Made by a program: the position numbers and the translations under genes
Assembly (NCBI GenBank): GCA_005518205.2
Contig: RFFC02000005.1
Location: 1-64,000, forward strand
Direction: 5' to 3'
Length of the DNA stretch: 64,000 bases
Source of the DNA: Hormoscilla sp. GUM202
GTDB lineage: Bacteria > Cyanobacteriota > Cyanobacteriia > Cyanobacteriales > Desertifilaceae
The notes under the pieces: generated by a model
Seen by the model: only the letters and a program-made list of their open reading frames with translations
The model's database searches: none
Told to the model about the DNA's origin: nothing
Shown here: one piece after another, positions 61,545-64,000 of the stretch
Position numbering within the stretch: position 1 is the first letter of the stretch
Layout of the letters: each line of letters opens with the position of its first letter

Positions 61545-61871
61545 AATAGTTTTAGCATTCCCTAAAATATTTTGGCGACGAATCCAGTTATGACTGCGTT
61601 CGATAGCGCGTTTAGTGACCAGATCGACTGGGCGTTGCAAGAGTTTTTAGAATCCAATTTCAATAGCTTCGAGGCCAAACATGGTAATTCTCGCTTCGGG
61701 GTGAAAAGTAACCAGAAGGTCGATATCGCTATTGAGATTAAAGTCATCTCTGAGGATGGAACCAAAAACAGCCAGTTCAGTAATTTGCCACTGTTTACAG
61801 ACTTTGGCAAGAGTAGCAGGAGAGATTTGAAGGCGTTGATAGATTTGTTCGATCGTGGAAATGTAATACAA
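61545..61871 (-). pseudogene. MNT-type nucleotidyltransferase interrupted by a TAA
   Basis: From ATG 61871: MYYISTIEQIYQRLQISPAT, then the nucleotidyltransferase motif FGSILRDDFNLNSDIDLLVTF. A TAA (61647-61649) follows FGLEAIEIGF, and in the same phase the family sequence continues KLLQRPVDLVTKRAIERSHNWIRRQNI. A single G to T change (GAA to TAA) would explain it. MNT proteins neutralise HepT RNases by adding AMP; no HepT gene is adjacent. It is probably dead. Confidence 0.8.
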
Positions 61872-61913
61872 TTTTGGGAAAAGAATGCTACAATTACTTA
61901 CAACATTATTTAT

Positions 61914-61968
61914 TAGTCGGTTTTAACCGACTTCAGCTATTAGCCGGGGTAAGCATACCCCGGCGGGA
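61914..61968. repeat. Palindromic repeat GTCGGTTTTAACCGAC with flank
   Basis: TATTAGTCGGTTTTAACCGACTTCAGCTATTAGCC followed by a second palindrome (CCGGGGTAAGCATACCCCGG). An inverted copy of the first part lies at 63839-63878. Similar hairpins form the ends of IS200/IS605-related elements in cyanobacteria, so the two may be remains of such ends. Confidence 0.65.
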
Positions 61969-62106
61969 TAACAGCGAAGTGACTTCGTCGTATACTCTAT
62001 TTTTAGTCCCTAATGCATTCATCTGTTTCGACTGACTTTTGATTATTTTATCTCTCTCATATTGTAACATAGATAGAGGCCGATCGCCCTCTATTGCTCT
62101 AGCAAA

Positions 62107-62709
62107 TCAGCCATTGAGCACCATCCAAACCAGAAAGCCCAAAATTTGCTCGACCGGCGGCAGTGGATAATCCGTCAGATCGATCGCAACAGTTTGTCCT
62201 TCTAGCTTAAGAAATCGCCAAACCGTACCACTGGTCACCGTTCCGTAGATAGTTGAAATCGGCTGCTGCTTCTGTTGATTAAAGCGTTGAGCGGCTACCA
62301 TCTCGGCTAAACATTGCCCCAGTGCTGGTTTGAGGTCTTCTTTTTTCGCTTCTACCAAAACTACCGCCGGAGCCTTAATAAATAACTGCTCTGGAGAGCG
62401 GCTAATCAGAAAATCGACATACCCAGTCAAATCAACCTCTGGTTGCACGGTAAACTCTTCACCCGAAAAAACACTGATTTCTCCTTTGAGTTGACGTTTT
62501 ACTTCTAACAATACTGGATTGATAATGCCTTCCGATCGCGCCTTTTCACTACTCACCGCGATCGCCCAAGGAATTGTTTCTTTCAGGGTATCTTTCAGCA
62601 AGGCCGTGGGATTGACTGGCGAAACCTCTGGCAAAAAGCGATCGCCTTCCCTGAGAGTGAGTTGAAAATCTTCTACAGCTTTACTGAGGGTAAATTTACT
62701 ATAAGGCAT
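62107..62709 (-). CDS. Putative PD-(D/E)XK nuclease-fold protein
   Basis: A 200-residue protein, MPYSKFTLSKAVEDFQLTL. The core GYVDFLISRSPEQLF followed by APAVVLVEAKKEDLKPALGQCLAEM shows the Asp...Glu-x-Lys pattern of the nuclease superfamily, followed by a helix with a conserved Gln. Similar stand-alone proteins are widespread in cyanobacteria without known function, often near toxin-antitoxin genes. A role in DNA processing or defence is inferred. Confidence 0.72.
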   Translation of the reverse strand: MPYSKFTLSKAVEDFQLTLREGDRFLPEVSPVNPTALLKDTLKETIPWAIAVSSEKARSEGIINPVLLEVKRQLKGEISVFSGEEFTVQPEVDLTGYVDFLISRSPEQLFIKAPAVVLVEAKKEDLKPALGQCLAEMVAAQRFNQQKQQPISTIYGTVTSGTVWRFLKLEGQTVAIDLTDYPLPPVEQILGFLVWMVLNG

Positions 62710-62772
62710 AAATATTTTTCCTTCACTCTAGTTACTTGACTAATGTATTCATCTGTTTAGACGGTATTTTGA

Positions 62773-63309
62773 TTATTTTATCTCTCTCATATTGTAGCTG
62801 AGATCGGGAGCGATCGCCCATTTTCCCTCCATCCATAGGGGCGAATTATTAAAATTAATCGCGTCTATTCCTATTTTTTGAAGGTAATGAGCTAACTTGA
62901 GATCGTCAGTAATTACGTCTCTAGCAACATTTATTATCCCACAATCCGTTAAGCCAAACTTAGTAAACTTTTCTGTTTTGACAACTTCTTTACTTTGCAG
63001 ATAGAATTCGTTTAAGCGATCTACTCCTTCTGCAAATACAGACAAACACCGAGAACGTTCCGGTTCCCCCAGCTCGCCAGGCTGTTAACTTCTGTTAGGA
63101 TATTTGGAGTTGTTACTATTTTGTCAAAGTACGACAAAATTTGCACTAATGAATCGTAATCTGCTGGCAAAAATTTTTCGGTTCGATTAAATCGTGAAAT
63201 TCGCTCCCGGTTAACAGTGCCAACAAACCACAACAACAGGATATTTGTATCGATCTAAATCCCTTTTTGTTTGTACTGCCCAAATAGAGACCGGATCGGT
63301 TCTTTCATA
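62773..63309 (-). pseudogene. PIN-domain protein with a stop and a frameshift
   Basis: From ATG 63309 the frame MKEPIRSLFGQYKQKGI meets TAG and then goes on in phase with IDTNILLLWFVGTVNRERISRF and IVTTPNILTEVNSLASW. Near 63040-63080 a shift leads to SVFAEGVDRLNEFYLQSKEVV, KFGLTDCGII and VITDDLKLAHYLQKIGIDAINFN. Restored, it would be about 175 residues with PIN aspartates in IDTN, TDCG and TDD. The start overlaps the stop of the upstream partner gene (ATGA). Confidence 0.82.
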
Positions 63310-63592
63310 ATTCTCTGATTTTCATCGACTGAACTTCGCCAGTTTCTGCATTTATTTGAAATACCTTATAGTCTCGTTCATCAGGCGACTTGGCAATCAA
63401 ATCGACAAAGCTATCCTTAGTTCGATCTACAGGGCGGGTAAATCCTAAGGTAATAAACCAGTATTTTTTATCTTCTGAAATTTCCGTTTCTTCTAGCATT
63501 AAATCTTGGATTTGAAATCCCATCAGATCTTCCAGGCTTGCAAAATGTTTTTGGGCAGCAACTACTGCACTTCGGACATCAAGACTCATCAA
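63305..63592 (-). CDS. Conserved partner of the PIN gene
   Basis: 95 residues, M(M)SLDVRSAVVAAQKHFASLE, then MLEETEISEDKKYWFITLGF and a strand pattern ending VFQINAETGEVQSMKIREL. It couples to the PIN gene by a four-base ATGA overlap, so it is probably co-expressed with it and could act as its antitoxin or adaptor. With the PIN gene broken, it is now alone. Confidence 0.65.
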   Translation of the reverse strand: MMSLDVRSAVVAAQKHFASLEDLMGFQIQDLMLEETEISEDKKYWFITLGFTRPVDRTKDSFVDLIAKSPDERDYKVFQINAETGEVQSMKIREL

Positions 63593-64000
63593 TTATTCAC
63601 CTTTTTCACTCATCAACTATTAGTATAGCGAGCCCTTATGAGTTGAGCAATAGGAGTTTGCTCAACTCCTTACTATGCCAGGGAGCATCTCAGTTTTGTA
63701 ATTTAGCCCCTGCGCAGCGGAGGGGGCCCGGAGCGTGGGCTTTGTGAGTGTAGCCGGACCCCTCGTTCCCACGGCTCTGCCTGGGAACGGGTTCGGACGG
63801 CGACGGCAAATATGAGATGCACCTCTGGTTCAAACCAGAGGCTAATAGCTAAAGTCGGTTAAAACCGACTAATAGAATGATGCTTGAAATAATTGTAGCA
63901 TTTTTTTTTAAGTTAAATCATGGCGATGAAGGTTGGGACTGGTATAGTTGATTGTAGTTCCGATCTACTATAATCTAGCAATTATATTTTATTTGTGAAC
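63593..64000. repeat. Repeat-rich stretch at the window end
   Basis: No supported gene. It contains a palindromic repeat of the rnpA type (63762-63790, CCTCGTTCCCACGGCTCTGCC..GGGAACGG), the inverted copy of the GTCGGTTTTAACCGAC repeat (63839-63878) preceded by CTCTGGTTCAAACCAGAG, and two short stretches ending GAGATGCACC. The last 100 bases are AT-rich. Confidence 0.65.

Overview
The window looks like chromosomal DNA of a filamentous, probably non-heterocystous cyanobacterium of the Oscillatoria/Microcoleus type. The evidence is the very frequent HIP1 octamer GCGATCGC, the cyanobacterial order rpmH-rnpA-PH protein-yidC-jag-DUF177-ycf46, cyanobacterium-restricted families (DUF2808, DUF3086, DUF3119, HetZ, PatU), phylloquinone and prenyl-quinone genes (menD, solanesyl diphosphate synthase) and short tandem heptamers of the TTGAGAA type. 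The genus cannot be fixed from the sequence alone.

Layout. 0.6-6.9 kb: minus-strand housekeeping block (SH3-like protein, Ycf46 AAA ATPase, DUF177, Jag, YidC, PH protein, RnpA, RpmH, DUF2808). 7.2-11.6 kb: secreted protease, an exported unknown, a decayed Uma2 gene and a DsbA-like oxidoreductase. 12.0-15.0 kb: pntAA-pntAB-pntB transhydrogenase operon. 15.2-20.4 kb: menD with a broken duplicate piece upstream, an SRPBCC protein and a membrane channel-like protein. 20.5-27.3 kb: an accessory stretch with a frameshifted ThiF-like gene, a toxin-antitoxin remnant, an IS1-family element sitting inside a CATRA-like conflict gene, a polymorphic-toxin/immunity-like pair and a broken histidine kinase. 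28.1-35.1 kb: core genes (nitrilase, Na+/H+ antiporter, amiC, murI, sds). 35.2-37.4 kb: an ISL3 transposase gene interrupted by an ISKra4-type element with an 8-bp target duplication. 37.5-42.9 kb: a conserved unknown, hetZ, patU, a transglutaminase-like membrane protein split by one stop codon, and tRNA-Leu(UAG). 43.0-48.8 kb: decayed antitoxin, another IS with a 9-bp target duplication, an aspartic protease remnant with a group II intron scrap, Uma2, and two damaged M16 peptidases. 48.8-54.5 kb: MlaE permease and DUF3119 genes separated by an ISL3 element, DUF3086 and plsY. 54.5-63.6 kb: defence and addiction island with GNAT, HicB-like/PIN, DUF29, a 1167-residue protein with a nuclease-like N-terminus, MNT and PIN genes, several of them broken.

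Two themes stand out. First, short palindromic dispersed repeats occur not only between genes but in frame inside rnpA, menD and an antitoxin-like gene, so they are translated, much like the palindromic elements of Rickettsia. Second, the accessory parts are heavily decayed: many genes differ from an intact frame by a single stop or shift, and fragments of plsY and menD have been copied next to unrelated sequence. Either the genome is eroding or the assembly carries point errors; both readings are given where they matter.
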